Source of the DNA: Pseudomonas sp. REP124 | Lineage (GTDB): Bacteria > Pseudomonadota > Gammaproteobacteria > Pseudomonadales > Pseudomonadaceae | Assembly (NCBI RefSeq): GCF_020164475.1 | Contig: NZ_JAIQWX010000036.1 | Coordinates: forward strand, 1-46,874 | Length of the DNA: 46,874 nucleotides | Reading direction: 5' to 3' | In this document: positions 13,501 to 24,503 of the stretch, in pieces | Numbering within the stretch: position 1 is the stretch's first letter | How the letters are laid out: every line of letters starts with the position of its first letter | Notes under the pieces: model-generated | The model's input: only the letters and a program-made list of their open reading frames with translations | Told to the model about the DNA's origin: nothing | The model's database searches: none | Translations under genes and position numbers: made by a program

Positions 13501-14791
13501 TGGTCACCTGGTGGCGGTATCCCGTTCCGGTGAGCTGGCTATCGCTGATGACTTCGGTCGCGAGCGCGAGCGTTACAAGCTGCCGTACGGTGCTGTGATT
13601 TCGGTTAAAGAAGGTGACAAGGTCGACGCTGGCGCCATCGTGGCCAAGTGGGATCCGCACACTCACCCGATCGTTACCGAAATGAAAGGTACCGTGACCT
13701 ACGTGGGCATGGAAGAAGGCATCACGATCAAGCGTCAGACTGACGAATTGACCGGTATGACCAACATTGAAGTACTTGATCCGAAAGATCGTCCAGCTGC
13801 TGGCAAGGACATCCGTCCTGCCGTGAAGATGGTCGACGACAACGGCAAGGATCTGTTGCTGCCAGGCACTGACGTTATCGCTCAGTACTTCTTGCCAGCT
13901 AACGCCCTGGTCGGTGTTGCGGACGGTGCGAAAATCGCGATCGGTGACGTTATCGCGCGTATTCCGCAAGAAACTTCGAAGACTCGTGACATCACCGGTG
14001 GTCTGCCGCGTGTTGCCGACTTGTTCGAAGCTCGTCGTCCGAAAGAGGCTTCGATTCTGGCGGAAGTCAGCGGTACCATCGCGTTCGGTAAAGAGACCAA
14101 GGGCAAGCGCCGTCTGGTCATTACCCCGAACGACGGTAGCGATCCGTATGAAGAGCTGATTCCGAAGTGGCGTCACCTGAACGTCTTCGAAGGCGAACAA
14201 GTGAACCGCGGCGAAGTTATCTCCGACGGTCCAAGCGATCCACACGACATCCTGCGTCTGCTGGGTGTGAGTGCGCTGGCCAAGTACATCGTTAACGAGA
14301 TCCAGGACGTTTACCGTCTGCAAGGCGTGAAGATCAACGACAAGCACATCGAGACCATCCTGCGTCAGATGCTGCGTAAAGTTGAGATCTCCGAGTCCGG
14401 CGACTCCAGCTTCATCAAGGGCGACCAGATGGAACTGACTCACGTACTGGTAGAGAACGAGCGTCTGAACGCGGAAGACAAGTTTGTCGCCAAGTTCACC
14501 CGCGTTCTGCTGGGTATCACCAAGGCGTCGTTATCCACCGAATCGTTCATCTCGGCGGCTTCCTTCCAGGAAACCACTCGCGTATTGACCGAAGCGGCGG
14601 TAACCGGCAAGCGCGATTACCTGCGCGGCCTGAAAGAAAACGTGGTCGTGGGTCGTCTGATCCCGGCTGGTACCGGTCTGGCTTATCACAGCGAGCGTAA
14701 GCGTCGCCGTGATGCGGACAAACCGTTGCGCGTGAGCGCCAGTGAAGTGGAAGCTGCACTGACCGAAGCGCTGAACTCGAGCGGTAACTGA
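10592..14791 (+). CDS. rpoC: DNA-directed RNA polymerase subunit beta'
   Basis: Largest core subunit; holds the catalytic magnesium. It has 1399 residues (E. coli 1407). The N-terminal zinc ribbon is [19 protein letters not shown]. The active-site motif [12 protein letters not shown] starts at 458, putting the three aspartates at 460, 462 and 464 exactly as in E. coli. A second zinc site lies around [20 protein letters not shown], and the trigger loop region includes TLRTFH-like [12 protein letters not shown]. The start is TTG, supported by a strong AGGAGG-type site (CCAGGAGGAAAGGC) and by the conserved [10 protein letters not shown] that follows. Confidence 0.99.
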   Translation: MKDLLNLLKNQGQVEEFDAIRIGLASPEMIRSWSFGEVKKPETINYRTFKPERDGLFCAKIFGPVKDYECLCGKYKRLKHRGVICEKCGVEVALAKVRRERMAHIELASPVAHIWFLKSLPSRIGLLMDMTLRDIERVLYFESYVVIDPGMTTLEKGQLLNDEQYFEALEEFGDDFDARMGAEAVRELLHAIDLEHEIGRLREEIPQTNSETKIKKLSKRLKLMEAFQGSGNLPEWMVLTVLPVLPPDLRPLVPLDGGRFATSDLNDLYRRVINRNNRLKRLLDLSAPDIIVRNEKRMLQEAVDALLDNGRRGRAITGSNKRPLKSLADMIKGKQGRFRQNLLGKRVDYSGRSVITVGPTLRLHQCGLPKKMALELFKPFIFGKLEMRGLATTIKAAKKMVERELPEVWDVLAEVIREHPVLLNRAPTLHRLGIQAFEPVLIEGKAIQLHPLVCAAYNADFDGDQMAVHVPLTLEAQLEARALMMSTNNILSPANGEPIIVPSQDVVLGLYYMTREAINAKGEGRVFADLQEVDRVFRAGEAALHAKVKVRINETVNDRDGGSVTSTRIVDTTVGRALLFQVVPKGLSFDVVNLPMKKKAISKLINQCYRVVGLKETVIFADQLMYTGFAYSTISGVSIGVNDFVIPDEKARIIGTATDEVKEIESQYASGLVTQGEKYNKVIDLWSKANDEVSKAMMANLSKEKVIDRHGDEVDQESFNSMYMMADSGARGSAAQIRQLAGMRGLMAKPDGSIIETPITANFREGLSVLQYFISTHGARKGLADTALKTANSGYLTRRLVDVAQDLVVTEIDCGTEHGLLMTPHIEGGDVVEPLGERVLGRVIARDVFKPGTEDVIVPAGTLVDEKWVEFIELNSIDEVIVRSPISCETRYGICAKCYGRDLARGHQVNIGESVGVIAAQSIGEPGTQLTMRTFHIGGAASRTSAADSVQVKNGGTVRLHNLKHVERADGHLVAVSRSGELAIADDFGRERERYKLPYGAVISVKEGDKVDAGAIVAKWDPHTHPIVTEMKGTVTYVGMEEGITIKRQTDELTGMTNIEVLDPKDRPAAGKDIRPAVKMVDDNGKDLLLPGTDVIAQYFLPANALVGVADGAKIAIGDVIARIPQETSKTRDITGGLPRVADLFEARRPKEASILAEVSGTIAFGKETKGKRRLVITPNDGSDPYEELIPKWRHLNVFEGEQVNRGEVISDGPSDPHDILRLLGVSALAKYIVNEIQDVYRLQGVKINDKHIETILRQMLRKVEISESGDSSFIKGDQMELTHVLVENERLNAEDKFVAKFTRVLLGITKASLSTESFISAASFQETTRVLTEAAVTGKRDYLRGLKENVVVGRLIPAGTGLAYHSERKRRRDADKPLRVSASEVEAALTEALNSSGN

Positions 14792-14887
14792 GTTCTGCGG
14801 TAAATAAGCGTGAGGCCCTGGCCGCTCCGTTCATCGAATCAAGACAAATTGTCGAGGTTGGATGTGCGGGGAGGGCGGGGCCTTGCC

Positions 14888-14916
14888 TTGACTGGGGGCA
14901 GGATCCTCTTTAGACT
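14888..14916 (+). promoter_or_regulatory. str operon promoter (rpsL)
   Basis: TTGACT and TAGACT lie 17 bases apart, about 90 bases upstream of rpsL, predicting a start near 14923. It is the only near-consensus promoter in the 216-base rpoC-rpsL gap. Confidence 0.75.
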
Positions 14917-14932
14917 CTTGTACCCCTAAATT

Positions 14933-14964
14933 TGGCGGGGATTCGTTCCTGCCATTTTGCTTTT
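14933..14964 (+). promoter_or_regulatory. rpsL leader attenuator with UUCG tetraloop
   Basis: TGGCGGGGA and TTCCTGCCA pair over 9 bp (two G-U pairs) around a TTCG loop, followed by TTTTGCTTTT. CCCC at 14923-14926 can pair instead with GGGG at 14937-14940, which is part of the terminator's 5' arm, so two exclusive folds are possible. Position and form fit the Pseudomonas rpsL leader family known from comparative RNA searches. Confidence 0.7.
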
Positions 14965-15007
14965 CTTGCAAGACAATAGCGTCGCAAGACAACAGTGGAG
15001 CTAGTAG

Positions 15008-15379
15008 ATGGCAACTATCAACCAGCTGGTACGTCAGCCGCGTAAGCGTATCGTCGAGAAATCCGACGTGCCTGCGCTGCAGAACTGCCCGCAGCGTCGT
15101 GGCGTGTGCACCCGTGTGTACACCACCACGCCGAAAAAACCTAACTCGGCACTGCGTAAAGTATGCCGTGTGCGTCTGACCAACGGTTTCGAGGTTTCCT
15201 CGTACATCGGTGGTGAAGGCCACAACCTGCAAGAGCACAGCGTGGTACTGATCCGCGGCGGTCGTGTAAAAGACTTGCCAGGTGTTCGTTACCACACCGT
15301 TCGCGGTTCTTTGGATACTTCCGGCGTTAAAGGTCGTAACCAGGGTCGTTCGAAGTACGGTACCAAGCGTCCGAAGTAA
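15008..15379 (+). CDS. rpsL: 30S ribosomal protein S12
   Basis: Decoding-centre protein that influences accuracy and is the target of streptomycin-resistance mutations. It has 123 residues. The two streptomycin segments are wild type: [12 protein letters not shown] and [14 protein letters not shown] both keep their lysines. It is the first gene of rpsL-rpsG-fusA-tuf. Confidence 0.98.
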
Positions 15380-15488
15380 TCGGCCGCTCTGCAGTTATCT
15401 ATTTTATTGAGTCGATAAGAGTAAGGTCGGGCACGCATCTCTCGAGATCTGTTCCGAACTAACCTGAAGACCGTTTGAGGGCTTATCA
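15380..15488 (+). promoter_or_regulatory. rpsL-rpsG intercistronic region, possible S7 target
   Basis: A 109-base gap without a gene or promoter match. In E. coli the corresponding 96-base gap binds S7 and represses S7 and EF-G synthesis. The length and position fit, but I cannot verify the fold by eye. Confidence 0.35.
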
Positions 15489-15962
15489 ATGCCAAGACGT
15501 CGCGTAGCAGCAAAGCGTGAGATTCTGGACGATCCGAAATACGGAAGCCAAATCCTCGCCAAATTCATGAACCACGTTATGGAAAGCGGCAAGAAAGCCG
15601 TTGCCGAGCGTATCGTTTATGGTGCCCTGGAAACCGTTGCGGCTCGTAAGACCGGCACCGATCCCCTGGAACTCTTCGAAAAAGCACTCGACGCCATCGC
15701 TCCGCTGGTCGAAGTGAAGTCGCGCCGCGTTGGTGGTGCTACTTACCAGGTTCCGGTCGAGGTTCGTCCTTCCCGTCGTAACGCTCTGGCAATGCGCTGG
15801 TTGGTAGACTTCGCCCGTAAGCGTGGCGAGAAGTCTATGGCTCTGCGTTTGGCTGGCGAGCTGCTGGATGCCGCTGAAGGTAAAGGTGCTGCAGTTAAGA
15901 AGCGTGAAGACGTGCACCGCATGGCTGAAGCTAACAAAGCTTTCTCGCACTACCGCTTCTAA
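15489..15962 (+). CDS. rpsG: 30S ribosomal protein S7
   Basis: Primary assembly protein of the 30S head; contacts E-site tRNA and mRNA. It has 157 residues and begins with [19 protein letters not shown] after the initiator. The C-terminal segment [21 protein letters not shown] is conserved. It ends 30 bases before fusA. Confidence 0.97.
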   Translation: MPRRRVAAKREILDDPKYGSQILAKFMNHVMESGKKAVAERIVYGALETVAARKTGTDPLELFEKALDAIAPLVEVKSRRVGGATYQVPVEVRPSRRNALAMRWLVDFARKRGEKSMALRLAGELLDAAEGKGAAVKKREDVHRMAEANKAFSHYRF

Positions 15963-15992
15963 TTTTAGCGTCACTAATTTTGCGAGGGCTTT

Positions 15993-18092
15993 ATGGCTCG
16001 TACTACACCGATTAATCGCTACCGTAACATTGGTATCGTAGCTCACGTGGATGCTGGTAAAACCACCACCACCGAGCGCGTCCTTTTTTACACTGGCAAA
16101 AGTCACAAAATGGGCGAGGTGCATGACGGCGCCGCGACCACCGACTGGATGGTGCAGGAGCAGGAGCGTGGTATTACCATTACTTCTGCTGCAATTACCA
16201 CTTTCTGGCAGGGTTCTGACAAGCAGTTCAAGGACCAGTACCGCTTCAACGTAATCGATACCCCGGGTCACGTAGACTTCACTATTGAAGTTGAGCGTTC
16301 CCTGCGTGTACTCGACGGCGCTGTCGTTGTGTTCTGTGGTACTTCGGGTGTTGAACCTCAGTCCGAAACCGTATGGCGTCAGGCCAACAAATACGGCGTT
16401 CCGCGTCTTGTTTACGTAAACAAGATGGACCGTGCTGGTGCGAACTTCCTGCGCGTGATCGGTCAGATCAAGCAGCGTCTGGGTCACACTCCGGTGCCGA
16501 TTCAGTTGGCTATCGGTTCCGAAGACAATTTCCAGGGTCAGATCGATCTGATGACCATGGAAGCTGTTTACTGGAACGATGCTGACAAGGGCACCAAGCC
16601 TCGTCGTGAAGCTATCCCTGCCGAACTGCAGGAACTGGCTGAAGAATGGCGCAACAACATGGTTGAGGCTGCGGCCGAAGCCAGCGAAGAGCTGATGAAC
16701 AAGTACCTCGAAGGGGAAGAACTCTCCGTTGAGGAAATCAAGGCTGCTCTGCGTCAGCGTACTATCGCTGGTGAGATCGTCCTGGCTGTTTGCGGTTCTT
16801 CCTTCAAGAACAAGGGCGTTCCCCTGGTTCTCGACGCCGTTATCGACTTCCTGCCAGCTCCTACCGATATTCCTGCCATCAAGGGTACCGACCCGGATGA
16901 CGAGGAGCATCACATGGAGCGTCATGCGGACGACAACGAGCCGTTCTCGGCTTTGGCGTTCAAGATCGCTACCGACCCATTCGTGGGTACTTTGACTTTC
17001 GTCCGTGTTTACTCGGGCGTGTTGAACTCCGGCGACGGCGTTATCAACTCGGTCAAAGGCAAGAAAGAGCGTGTCGGTCGTATGGTGCAGATGCACGCAA
17101 ACAACCGTGAAGAGATCAAGGAAGTACGCGCTGGTGACATCGCGGCCCTGATCGGCATGAAGGACGTCACCACTGGTGAAACCTTGTGCAACGCTGAAAA
17201 GCCAATCATCCTCGTTCGCATGGACTTCCCGGAGCCGGTTATTTCGGTAGCCGTTGAGCCTAAGACCAAGGATGACCAGGAAAAAATGGGTATCGCACTG
17301 GGCAAACTCGCTCAGGAAGACCCTTCTTTCCGCGTCAAGACTGATGAAGAGACCGGTCAAACGATCATCTCTGGCATGGGCGAGCTGCACCTGGACATCC
17401 TGATTGACCGGATGCGCCGCGAGTTTAACGTCGAAGCCAACATCGGTAAGCCTCAGGTTTCCTATCGTGAGAAGATCACGAAGAACTGCGAAATCGAAGG
17501 CAAGTTCGTTCGTCAGTCCGGTGGTCGTGGCCAGTTCGGTCACTGCTGGATTCGTTTCGCCCCTGCTGACGATGGTCAGGAAGGTCTGGTGTTTGCGAAC
17601 GAAGTAGTGGGTGGTGTGGTTCCTAAGGAATACATCCCGGCTATCCAGAAGGGTATCGAAGAGCAGATGAAGAACGGCGTCGTTGCCGGCTATCCGCTGA
17701 TCGGTCTGAAGGCTACCGTGTTTGATGGTTCTTACCACGACGTCGACTCCAACGAGATGGCGTTTAAGGTGGCTGCTTCCATGGCGACCAAGCAACTGGC
17801 CCAGAAGGGTGGCGGTGTGGTGCTTGAGCCGATCATGAAGGTAGAGGTTGTTACACCTGAAGACTATATGGGTGACGTGATGGGCGACCTTAACCGTCGT
17901 CGCGGCATGATTCAGGGTATGGAAGATACGGTCTCCGGCAAGGTAATTCGCGCCGAAGTTCCGCTGGGCGAGATGTTCGGTTATGCGACCGACGTTCGCT
18001 CCATGTCCCAGGGTCGCGCAAGTTACTCTATGGAATTCGAGAAGTACTCTGAAGCTCCGTCGCACATCGTCGAAGCTATTGTTAAAAAATAA
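15993..18092 (+). CDS. fusA: Elongation factor G
   Basis: GTPase that drives translocation and, with RRF, ribosome recycling. It has 699 residues with a P-loop AHVDAGKT at 17-24, switch motifs RGITITSAA and DTPGHVDF, and NKMDRAGA for guanine recognition. Domains II-V follow, ending in the conserved [20 protein letters not shown]. It lies between rpsG and tuf as in E. coli. Some Pseudomonas carry a second fusA elsewhere; this is the ribosomal-locus copy. Confidence 0.98.
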   Translation: MARTTPINRYRNIGIVAHVDAGKTTTTERVLFYTGKSHKMGEVHDGAATTDWMVQEQERGITITSAAITTFWQGSDKQFKDQYRFNVIDTPGHVDFTIEVERSLRVLDGAVVVFCGTSGVEPQSETVWRQANKYGVPRLVYVNKMDRAGANFLRVIGQIKQRLGHTPVPIQLAIGSEDNFQGQIDLMTMEAVYWNDADKGTKPRREAIPAELQELAEEWRNNMVEAAAEASEELMNKYLEGEELSVEEIKAALRQRTIAGEIVLAVCGSSFKNKGVPLVLDAVIDFLPAPTDIPAIKGTDPDDEEHHMERHADDNEPFSALAFKIATDPFVGTLTFVRVYSGVLNSGDGVINSVKGKKERVGRMVQMHANNREEIKEVRAGDIAALIGMKDVTTGETLCNAEKPIILVRMDFPEPVISVAVEPKTKDDQEKMGIALGKLAQEDPSFRVKTDEETGQTIISGMGELHLDILIDRMRREFNVEANIGKPQVSYREKITKNCEIEGKFVRQSGGRGQFGHCWIRFAPADDGQEGLVFANEVVGGVVPKEYIPAIQKGIEEQMKNGVVAGYPLIGLKATVFDGSYHDVDSNEMAFKVAASMATKQLAQKGGGVVLEPIMKVEVVTPEDYMGDVMGDLNRRRGMIQGMEDTVSGKVIRAEVPLGEMFGYATDVRSMSQGRASYSMEFEKYSEAPSHIVEAIVKK

Positions 18093-18130
18093 GGCTGTTT
18101 CAGTCCCCTTTAGGCAAGGAGTTAATTGTC

Positions 18131-19324
18131 GTGGCTAAAGAAAAATTTGATCGTTCCCTACCGCACGTAAACGTTGGCACCATCGGTCACGTTGACCACG
18201 GTAAAACCACTCTGACCGCTGCTCTGACTCGCGTCTGCTCCGAAGTTTTCGGTTCGGCCGTAGTTGAATTCGACAAGATCGACAGCGCTCCAGAAGAAAA
18301 AGCTCGCGGTATTACCATTAACACCGCGCACGTTGAGTACAACTCGAACATTCGTCACTACGCTCACGTTGACTGCCCAGGTCACGCTGACTACGTGAAG
18401 AACATGATCACCGGTGCTGCCCAGATGGACGGCGCGATCCTGGTTTGCTCGGCTGCCGATGGTCCGATGCCACAAACCCGTGAGCACATCCTGCTGTCCC
18501 GTCAGGTAGGCGTTCCGTACATCGTGGTTTTCCTGAACAAGGCTGACCTGGTAGACGACGCTGAGCTGCTGGAACTGGTTGAGATGGAAGTTCGCGACCT
18601 GCTGAGCACTTACGACTTCCCAGGTGATGACACTCCAATCATCATCGGTTCCGCTCGTATGGCGCTGGAAGGCAAAGACGACAACGAAATGGGCACTACC
18701 GCTGTTAAGAAGCTGGTAGAAACTCTGGACAGCTACATCCCAGAGCCAGAGCGTGCTATCGACAAGCCGTTCCTGATGCCAATCGAAGACGTATTCTCGA
18801 TCTCCGGTCGTGGTACTGTTGTGACTGGTCGTATCGAGCGCGGTATCGTTCGCGTTCAAGACGCACTGGAAATCGTTGGTCTGCGTGACACCACCACCAC
18901 CACCTGCACCGGTGTTGAAATGTTCCGCAAGCTGCTGGACGAAGGTCGTGCTGGCGAGAACTGCGGCGTTCTGCTGCGTGGTACCAAGCGTGACGACGTT
19001 GAGCGTGGTCAGGTTCTGGTTAAGCCAGGTTCGGTTAAGCCGCACACCAAGTTCACCGCAGAAGTTTACGTTCTGAGCAAGGAAGAAGGCGGCCGTCACA
19101 CTCCGTTCTTCAAAGGCTACCGTCCACAGTTCTACTTCCGTACTACTGACGTGACCGGTAACTGCGAGCTGCCAGAAGGCGTTGAAATGGTAATGCCAGG
19201 TGACAACATTCAGATGACTGTTACCCTGATCAAAACCATCGCAATGGAAGACGGTCTGCGCTTCGCTATCCGTGAAGGCGGCCGTACCGTTGGTGCTGGT
19301 GTTGTAGCTAAAATCATCGAGTAA
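18131..19324 (+). CDS. tuf: Elongation factor Tu
   Basis: GTPase that carries aminoacyl-tRNA to the ribosomal A site. It has 397 residues with P-loop GHVDHGKT at 19-26, [11 protein letters not shown] and NKADLVDD. The start is GTG with an AAGGAG site 7-8 bases upstream. It is the only tuf gene in the window, since the second copy expected between tRNA-Thr and tRNA-Trp is missing. A strong terminator follows. Confidence 0.98.
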   Translation: MAKEKFDRSLPHVNVGTIGHVDHGKTTLTAALTRVCSEVFGSAVVEFDKIDSAPEEKARGITINTAHVEYNSNIRHYAHVDCPGHADYVKNMITGAAQMDGAILVCSAADGPMPQTREHILLSRQVGVPYIVVFLNKADLVDDAELLELVEMEVRDLLSTYDFPGDDTPIIIGSARMALEGKDDNEMGTTAVKKLVETLDSYIPEPERAIDKPFLMPIEDVFSISGRGTVVTGRIERGIVRVQDALEIVGLRDTTTTTCTGVEMFRKLLDEGRAGENCGVLLRGTKRDDVERGQVLVKPGSVKPHTKFTAEVYVLSKEEGGRHTPFFKGYRPQFYFRTTDVTGNCELPEGVEMVMPGDNIQMTVTLIKTIAMEDGLRFAIREGGRTVGAGVVAKIIE

Positions 19325-19353
19325 TCTCTTGTCGAGATAGCTTTGATGCTTTG

Positions 19354-19383
19354 AAAAAGCCCCCGCTCAGCGGGGGCTTTTTT
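19354..19383 (+). terminator. Terminator of the str operon
   Basis: AAAAAGCCCCCGC and GCGGGGGCTTTTT form a 13-bp stem with loop TCA and a run of T. It ends 7 bases before the -35 of the next promoter. Confidence 0.93.
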
Positions 19384-19389
19384 ATTGGG

Positions 19390-19418
19390 TTGACACCTAT
19401 CTGGGGCGTCTATAGAAT
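19390..19418 (+). promoter_or_regulatory. S10 operon promoter (rpsJ)
   Basis: A perfect TTGACA is separated by 17 bases from TAGAAT, followed by the GC-rich TGCGCC. The leader to rpsJ is only about 55 bases, much shorter than the L4-regulated S10 leader of E. coli. It holds one hairpin, CGGGCG-TATTG-CGCCCG at 19434-19450. Confidence 0.85.
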
Positions 19419-19480
19419 TGCGCCTCCTTTTAACGGGCGTATTGCGCCCGGTGGGAATAGCAGCCGGAGTCTGAAATCCA

Positions 19481-19792
19481 ATGCAAAATCAGCAAATCCG
19501 TATCAGGTTGAAGGCTTTCGACCATCGCCTGATCGACCAATCAACCCAGGAAATCGTGGAAACCGCGAAACGTACTGGTGCTCAAGTGCGTGGTCCAATT
19601 CCATTGCCTACCCGTAAAGAGCGGTTCACCGTTCTGGTCTCCCCGCACGTCAACAAAGACGCGCGTGACCAGTACGAGATCCGTACTCATAAGCGCGTTC
19701 TGGACATCGTCCAGCCAACGGATAAAACCGTTGATGCTCTTATGAAGCTTGATCTTGCGGCCGGTGTGGAAGTGCAGATCAGCCTCGGCTAA
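19481..19792 (+). CDS. rpsJ: 30S ribosomal protein S10 / NusE
   Basis: Ribosomal head protein that also acts in antitermination with NusB and links NusG to the ribosome. It has 103 residues, the same as E. coli, with [17 protein letters not shown] at the start and RTHKRVLDI toward the end. First gene of the S10 cluster; rplC starts 80 bases later. Confidence 0.97.
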
Positions 19793-19872
19793 GACTCGGT
19801 CTTGGTCGTGTAACGCTCTGAAATGGGCGGCCATAGCGGGTGAAAGCCCCGTACACTCATGAGGTTTACAAC

Positions 19873-20508
19873 ATGACTATTGGTGTAGTCGGTCGTAAAT
19901 GCGGTATGACCCGTATTTTCACCGAAGAAGGTGTCTCCATTCCGGTCACGGTCATTGAGATCGAGCCGAATCGTGTCACCCAGTTCAAAACTGAAGAGAC
20001 CGATGGCTATCGTGCAGTGCAAGTCACTGTCGGCGAGCGTCGTGCTTCGCGTGTAACAGCAGCTCAGGCTGGCCACTTCGCCAAGGCGAACGTTGCCGCT
20101 GGTCGTACCGTAATGGAATTCCGTCTTGAAGAAGGCGAGTACCAGGCCGGCGATCTGATCAAAGCCGAACTCTTCGCCGCTGGTCAGCTGGTTGATGTAA
20201 CCGGTCAGTCCAAAGGTAAAGGCTTCCAGGGTACGATCAAGCGTTGGAACTTCCGCGGGCAAGATAACACCCACGGTAACTCCGTATCCCACCGCGTTCC
20301 AGGCTCTATCGGCCAGTGCCAGACTCCTGGTCGTGTATTCAAGGGCAAGAAAATGTCCGGTCATATGGGCGCTGAGCGCGTGACCGTGCAGTCCCTCGAA
20401 GTAGTGCGCGTGGACGCTGAACGCAATCTGTTGTTGGTCAAGGGCGCTGTTCCTGGCGCTACTGGCGGCAACGTGGTTGTACGTCCAGCAGCCAAGGCTC
20501 GCGGTTAA
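19873..20508 (+). CDS. rplC: 50S ribosomal protein L3
   Basis: Early assembly protein whose extension reaches the peptidyl-transferase centre. It has 211 residues. The ATG of [16 protein letters not shown] is chosen over an upstream in-frame ATG at 19840 because the family begins here. The conserved segment [14 protein letters not shown] and the glutamine region [20 protein letters not shown] (methylation site in E. coli) are present. Confidence 0.97.
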   Translation: MTIGVVGRKCGMTRIFTEEGVSIPVTVIEIEPNRVTQFKTEETDGYRAVQVTVGERRASRVTAAQAGHFAKANVAAGRTVMEFRLEEGEYQAGDLIKAELFAAGQLVDVTGQSKGKGFQGTIKRWNFRGQDNTHGNSVSHRVPGSIGQCQTPGRVFKGKKMSGHMGAERVTVQSLEVVRVDAERNLLLVKGAVPGATGGNVVVRPAAKARG

Positions 20509-20520
20509 GGGGAAGCTGAC

Positions 20521-21123
20521 ATGCAATTAAATGTAAATGACGCTCAAGCGATCGAAGTTTCCGAACTGACATTTGGCGGCGAATTCAACGAGACGCTGGT
20601 TCACCAAGCAGTCGTGGCCTACATGGCTGGCGGCCGTCAGGGTAGCAAGCAGCAGAAGACCCGTTCCGACGTTTCCGGTGGCGGCAAGCGCCCATGGCGT
20701 CAGAAAGGTACTGGCCGTGCTCGTGCCGGTACTATCCGTAGCCCAATCTGGCGTGGCGGCGGTACCACTTTCGCAGCTCGTCCTCAGGATCACTCCCAGA
20801 AGCTGAACAAGAAAATGTATCGCGCTGCGCTGCGTTCGATTCTTGCTGAGCTGGTGCGTACTGATCGTCTGGTCGTGGTTCAGGATTTTGCTGTTGAAAC
20901 TCCGAAAACCAAAGACCTGCTGGGCAAGCTGAACAACATGAGCCTGACCGACGTTTTGATCGTGTCGGACGCTGTTGATCAGAACCTGTACCTGGCTGCT
21001 CGCAACCTGCCGCACGTAGATGTTCGTGATGTGCAAGGTTCCGATCCAGTTAGTCTGATCGCATACGACAAGGTGTTGATCACCGTGTCGGCCGTGAAGA
21101 AATTCGAGGAGCTGCTGGGATGA
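20521..21123 (+). CDS. rplD: 50S ribosomal protein L4
   Basis: Lines the peptide exit tunnel; in E. coli it also represses its own operon. It has 200 residues, with the tunnel loop around [18 protein letters not shown] and the following [20 protein letters not shown]. Its stop overlaps the start of rplW by 4 bases (ATGA). Confidence 0.97.
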
Positions 21124-21419
21124 ACCAGGAACGCGTATTTAAAGTTCTGCTTGGCCCGCACGTTTCCGAGAAGGCTACGGTTCTGGCAGACAAGAAAGGC
21201 CAGTTCGTTTTCAAGGTTGCTACTGACGCAACCAAGCTGGAAATCAAGAAGGCCGTCGAAAGCCTGTTCAGCGTGAAAGTAGAACGCGTTACTACCCTGA
21301 ATGTTCTGGGTAAGAGCAAGCGTACTGCTCGCGGTCTGGGCAAGCGTAATGACTGGAAGAAGGCAGTTATCTCCCTTCAGCCAGGCCAAGATCTCGATTT
21401 CAGCAGCAGTGCTGAGTAA
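21120..21419 (+). CDS. rplW: 50S ribosomal protein L23
   Basis: Sits at the tunnel exit and is the docking site for trigger factor and SRP. It has 99 residues and starts with [20 protein letters not shown]. The conserved glutamate of the chaperone-docking site falls in this family's exposed VSEKA region. It is translationally coupled to rplD. Confidence 0.97.
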
Positions 21420-21433
21420 GGAAGGGGTGCATC

Positions 21434-22258
21434 ATGGCAATCGTTAAATGCAAACCGACTTCCCCTGGCCGCCGTTTTGTGGTCAAGGTGGTCAACCAGG
21501 AGCTGCATAAAGGCGCTCCTCACGCACCGCTGCTCGAGAAGAAATCGAAGTCTGGTGGTCGTAACAACAATGGCCGTATTACCACTCGTCACGTTGGTGG
21601 TGGTCATAAGCAGCATTATCGTCTGGTCGACTTCCGTCGCAACGACAAAGATGGCATCGCTGCCACTGTCGAGCGTATCGAATACGATCCAAACCGTACT
21701 GCTCACATCGCTCTGCTGCTGTACGCAGATGGCGAGCGTCGCTACATCATCGCCCCTAAAGGCGTGAGCGCTGGCGACCAGCTGATCGCAGGTGCTCTGG
21801 CGCCGATCAAGCCGGGCAACGCTCTGCAACTGCGTAACATTCCAGTTGGTAGCACCGTACACGGCATCGAGTTGAAGCCAGGTAAAGGCGCTCAGATCGC
21901 TCGTTCCGCTGGTGCTTCGGCTCAGCTGATCGCTCGTGAAGGTGTCTACGTGACCCTGCGTCTGCGTTCTGGTGAGATGCGTAAAGTGCTGGCTGAATGC
22001 CGCGCGACCCTGGGTGAAGTCTCGAACTCCGAGCACAGCCTGCGTTCGCTGGGTAAAGCTGGTGCCAAACGCTGGCGTGGCGTTCGCCCAACCGTTCGTG
22101 GTGTTGCCATGAACCCGGTTGACCACCCGCATGGTGGTGGTGAAGGTCGTACCTCCGGTGGTCGTCATCCGGTATCGCCATGGGGCTTCCCGACTAAGGG
22201 CGCGAAGACTCGTGGTAATAAGCGTACCGACAAAATGATCGTCCGTCGTCGCAAGTAA
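21434..22258 (+). CDS. rplB: 50S ribosomal protein L2
   Basis: Largest 50S protein; needed for subunit association and peptidyl-transferase activity. It has 274 residues. The C-terminal motif [13 protein letters not shown] contains the conserved histidine next to the catalytic centre. rpsS follows after 16 bases. Confidence 0.98.
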   Translation: MAIVKCKPTSPGRRFVVKVVNQELHKGAPHAPLLEKKSKSGGRNNNGRITTRHVGGGHKQHYRLVDFRRNDKDGIAATVERIEYDPNRTAHIALLLYADGERRYIIAPKGVSAGDQLIAGALAPIKPGNALQLRNIPVGSTVHGIELKPGKGAQIARSAGASAQLIAREGVYVTLRLRSGEMRKVLAECRATLGEVSNSEHSLRSLGKAGAKRWRGVRPTVRGVAMNPVDHPHGGGEGRTSGGRHPVSPWGFPTKGAKTRGNKRTDKMIVRRRK

Positions 22259-22274
22259 ATAGAGGGATACGACA

Positions 22275-22550
22275 GTGCCACGTTCTCTGAAAAAAGGTCC
22301 TTTTATCGATCTTCACCTACTGAAGAAGATCGAAGTGGCGGCGGAGAAGAACGATCGCAAACCAGTGAAAACCTGGTCGCGCCGTTCGATGATCCTGCCA
22401 CAAATGGTCGGTTTGACCATCGCTGTACACAACGGTCGTCAGCACGTCCCAGTTCTCGTGAACGAAGACATGGTCGGCCACAAACTGGGCGAGTTCGCCG
22501 GTACCCGCACTTATCGCGGGCACGTGGCAGACAAGAAAGCCAAGCGTTAA
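22275..22550 (+). CDS. rpsS: 30S ribosomal protein S19
   Basis: Head protein that contacts A-site tRNA and forms intersubunit bridges with S13. It has 91 residues ([31 protein letters not shown]). The start is GTG, directly before the conserved PRSLKKGPF; no better ATG lies upstream. Confidence 0.97.
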   Translation: MPRSLKKGPFIDLHLLKKIEVAAEKNDRKPVKTWSRRSMILPQMVGLTIAVHNGRQHVPVLVNEDMVGHKLGEFAGTRTYRGHVADKKAKR

Positions 22551-22561
22551 GGGGTTAGGAA

Positions 22562-22894
22562 ATGGAAGTAGCCGCTAAGTTGTCGGGCGCTCGAATCTCC
22601 GCCCAGAAAGCCCGCTTGGTCGCCGACCAGATCCGCGGGAAGAAGGTGGGCGAAGCGCTCAACCTGTTGGCTTTCAGCAGCAAGAAAGCCGCCGAGATCA
22701 TGAAGAAAGTGCTGGAGTCGGCCGTAGCCAACGCCGAGCATAACGAAGGCGCAGACGTTGATGACCTGAAGGTCAGCACCGTTTTCGTCAACGAAGGGCG
22801 TTCGCTGAAGCGCATCATGCCACGTGCCAAAGGCCGTGCTGATCGCATCGTCAAGCGGTCTTGCCATATCACTGTCAAGGTTGCTGACAAGTAA
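22562..22894 (+). CDS. rplV: 50S ribosomal protein L22
   Basis: Its long beta hairpin lines the exit tunnel near the macrolide site. It has 110 residues, as in E. coli. The hairpin loop [17 protein letters not shown] is intact, without the insertions or deletions seen in macrolide-resistant strains. Confidence 0.97.
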
Positions 22895-22907
22895 CGGAGT
22901 CGAAGAG

Positions 22908-23594
22908 ATGGGTCAGAAAGTACATCCCATTGGCATTCGCCTGGGAATCGTCAAGGAGCACACCTCCGTCTGGTACGCAGACGGTCGGACTTATGCGGAC
23001 TATTTGCTCGCAGATCTGAATGTGCGTGAGTATCTCCAAGACAAACTAAAAAGCGCGTCCGTAAGCCGTATCGATATCCATCGTCCGGCTCAAACTGCAC
23101 GCATCACCATCCACACCGCTCGTCCAGGTATCGTTATCGGGAAGAAAGGTGAAGATGTTGAGAAACTGCGTCAGGACCTGACCAAGCAAATGGGTGTGCC
23201 TGTGCACATCAATATCGAAGAGATCCGCAAGCCGGAGCTCGACGGTATGCTGGTTGCGCAGAGCGTAGCTCAGCAGCTGGAGCGTCGTGTAATGTTCCGT
23301 CGCGCTATGAAGCGCGCAGTACAGAACGCCATGCGCATTGGTGCCAAAGGCATCAAAATCCAAGTGAGCGGTCGTCTCGGCGGTGCTGAAATCGCACGTA
23401 CTGAATGGTATCGCGAAGGTCGTGTGCCACTGCACACCCTGCGTGCCGATATCGACTATGCCACCTACGAAGCTCACACCACTTACGGTGTGATCGGTGT
23501 GAAGGTTTGGATCTTCAAAGGCGAAGTAATTGGTGGTCGCCAAGAAGAGCTGAAGCCACAAGCACCAGCGCCTCGTAAAAAAGCTGCTAAGTAA
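22908..23594 (+). CDS. rpsC: 30S ribosomal protein S3
   Basis: mRNA entry-channel protein with helicase activity. It has 228 residues. The ATG of [13 protein letters not shown] is chosen; the frame stays open 28 codons upstream, but that part lies inside rplV. The KH domain carries the GxxG loop [13 protein letters not shown]. The C-terminus is a short basic, proline-rich tail ([18 protein letters not shown]). Confidence 0.97.
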   Translation: MGQKVHPIGIRLGIVKEHTSVWYADGRTYADYLLADLNVREYLQDKLKSASVSRIDIHRPAQTARITIHTARPGIVIGKKGEDVEKLRQDLTKQMGVPVHINIEEIRKPELDGMLVAQSVAQQLERRVMFRRAMKRAVQNAMRIGAKGIKIQVSGRLGGAEIARTEWYREGRVPLHTLRADIDYATYEAHTTYGVIGVKVWIFKGEVIGGRQEELKPQAPAPRKKAAK

Positions 23595-23606
23595 GGGGTA
23601 CGCAAA

Positions 23607-24020
23607 ATGTTGCAACCAAAGCGTACGAAGTTCCGCAAGCAGATGACCGGCCACAACCGTGGTCTGGCACTGCGCGGTAGCAAAGTCAGCTTCGGCGAGT
23701 TCGCGCTGAAGTCTGTTGCTCGTGGTCGTCTCACCGCTCGTCAGATCGAGTCAGCGCGTCGTGCTCTGACCCGTCACGTAAAGCGTGGCGGCAAGATCTG
23801 GATCCGTGTATTCCCGGACAAGCCTATTTCCAAAAAGCCTCTCGAAGTTCGGATGGGTAAAGGTAAGGGTAACGTCGAATACTGGGTTGCCCAGATTCAG
23901 CCAGGCAAAGTCCTGTATGAAATCGAGGGTGTTTCTGAAGAGCTGGCGCGTGAGGCTTTCGCCCTGGCTGCTGCAAAGCTGCCGCTCGCCACCTCCTTTG
24001 TTAAGCGGACGGTGATGTGA
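23607..24020 (+). CDS. rplP: 50S ribosomal protein L16
   Basis: Binds near the A-site tRNA elbow and is a late assembly protein. It has 137 residues and starts with [19 protein letters not shown]. The central arginine of the [13 protein letters not shown] segment and the preceding region are the hydroxylation area in gammaproteobacteria. Its stop overlaps the start of rpmC by one base (TGATG). Confidence 0.97.
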
Positions 24021-24211
24021 TGAAAGCGAATGAACTTCGTGAAAAATCCGCACAGCAGCTGAACGAGCAACTGCTCGGCTTGCTGCGCGACCAGTTCAAT
24101 CTGCGCATGCAGAAAGCAACTGGCCAGTTGGGGCAGTCGCATCTGCTCTCGCAAGTTAAGCGTGACATCGCTCGCGTGAAGACTGTGCTCAACCAGCAGG
24201 CAGGTAAGTGA
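24020..24211 (+). CDS. rpmC: 50S ribosomal protein L29
   Basis: Small two-helix protein next to L23 at the tunnel exit. It has 63 residues, as in E. coli, if read from the ATG at 24020 ([18 protein letters not shown]). A GTG one codon upstream is possible but would add only one residue. rpsQ starts 2 bases after the stop. Confidence 0.95.
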
Positions 24212-24213
24212 TC

Positions 24214-24480
24214 ATGGCTGAAGCCGAAAAGACTGTCCGTACGCTGACTGGCCGTGTTGTCAGCGACAAGATGGACAAAACCATCACCGTTCTGATCGAG
24301 CGTCGCGTTAAGCACCCGATCTACGGTAAATATGTTAAGCGTTCGACTAAGCTGCACGCGCACGACGAAACCAACCAGTGCCACATCGGCGACAAAGTCA
24401 CTATTCGTGAAACTCGTCCTTTGGCCAAGACCAAGTCTTGGGCGCTGGTTGATATTCTCGAACGCGCTGTGGAAGTCTAA
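24214..24480 (+). CDS. rpsQ: 30S ribosomal protein S17
   Basis: OB-fold protein that organises 16S rRNA helices 7 and 11. It has 88 residues ([20 protein letters not shown]). The ATG of [10 protein letters not shown] is chosen over a GTG two codons earlier that overlaps rpmC. A 23-base gap separates it from rplN, where the spc cluster begins in E. coli; no promoter or terminator is visible here. Confidence 0.97.
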   Translation: MAEAEKTVRTLTGRVVSDKMDKTITVLIERRVKHPIYGKYVKRSTKLHAHDETNQCHIGDKVTIRETRPLAKTKSWALVDILERAVEV

Positions 24481-24503
24481 GGACTAGGGGTCGGAGAAAT
24501 TAT

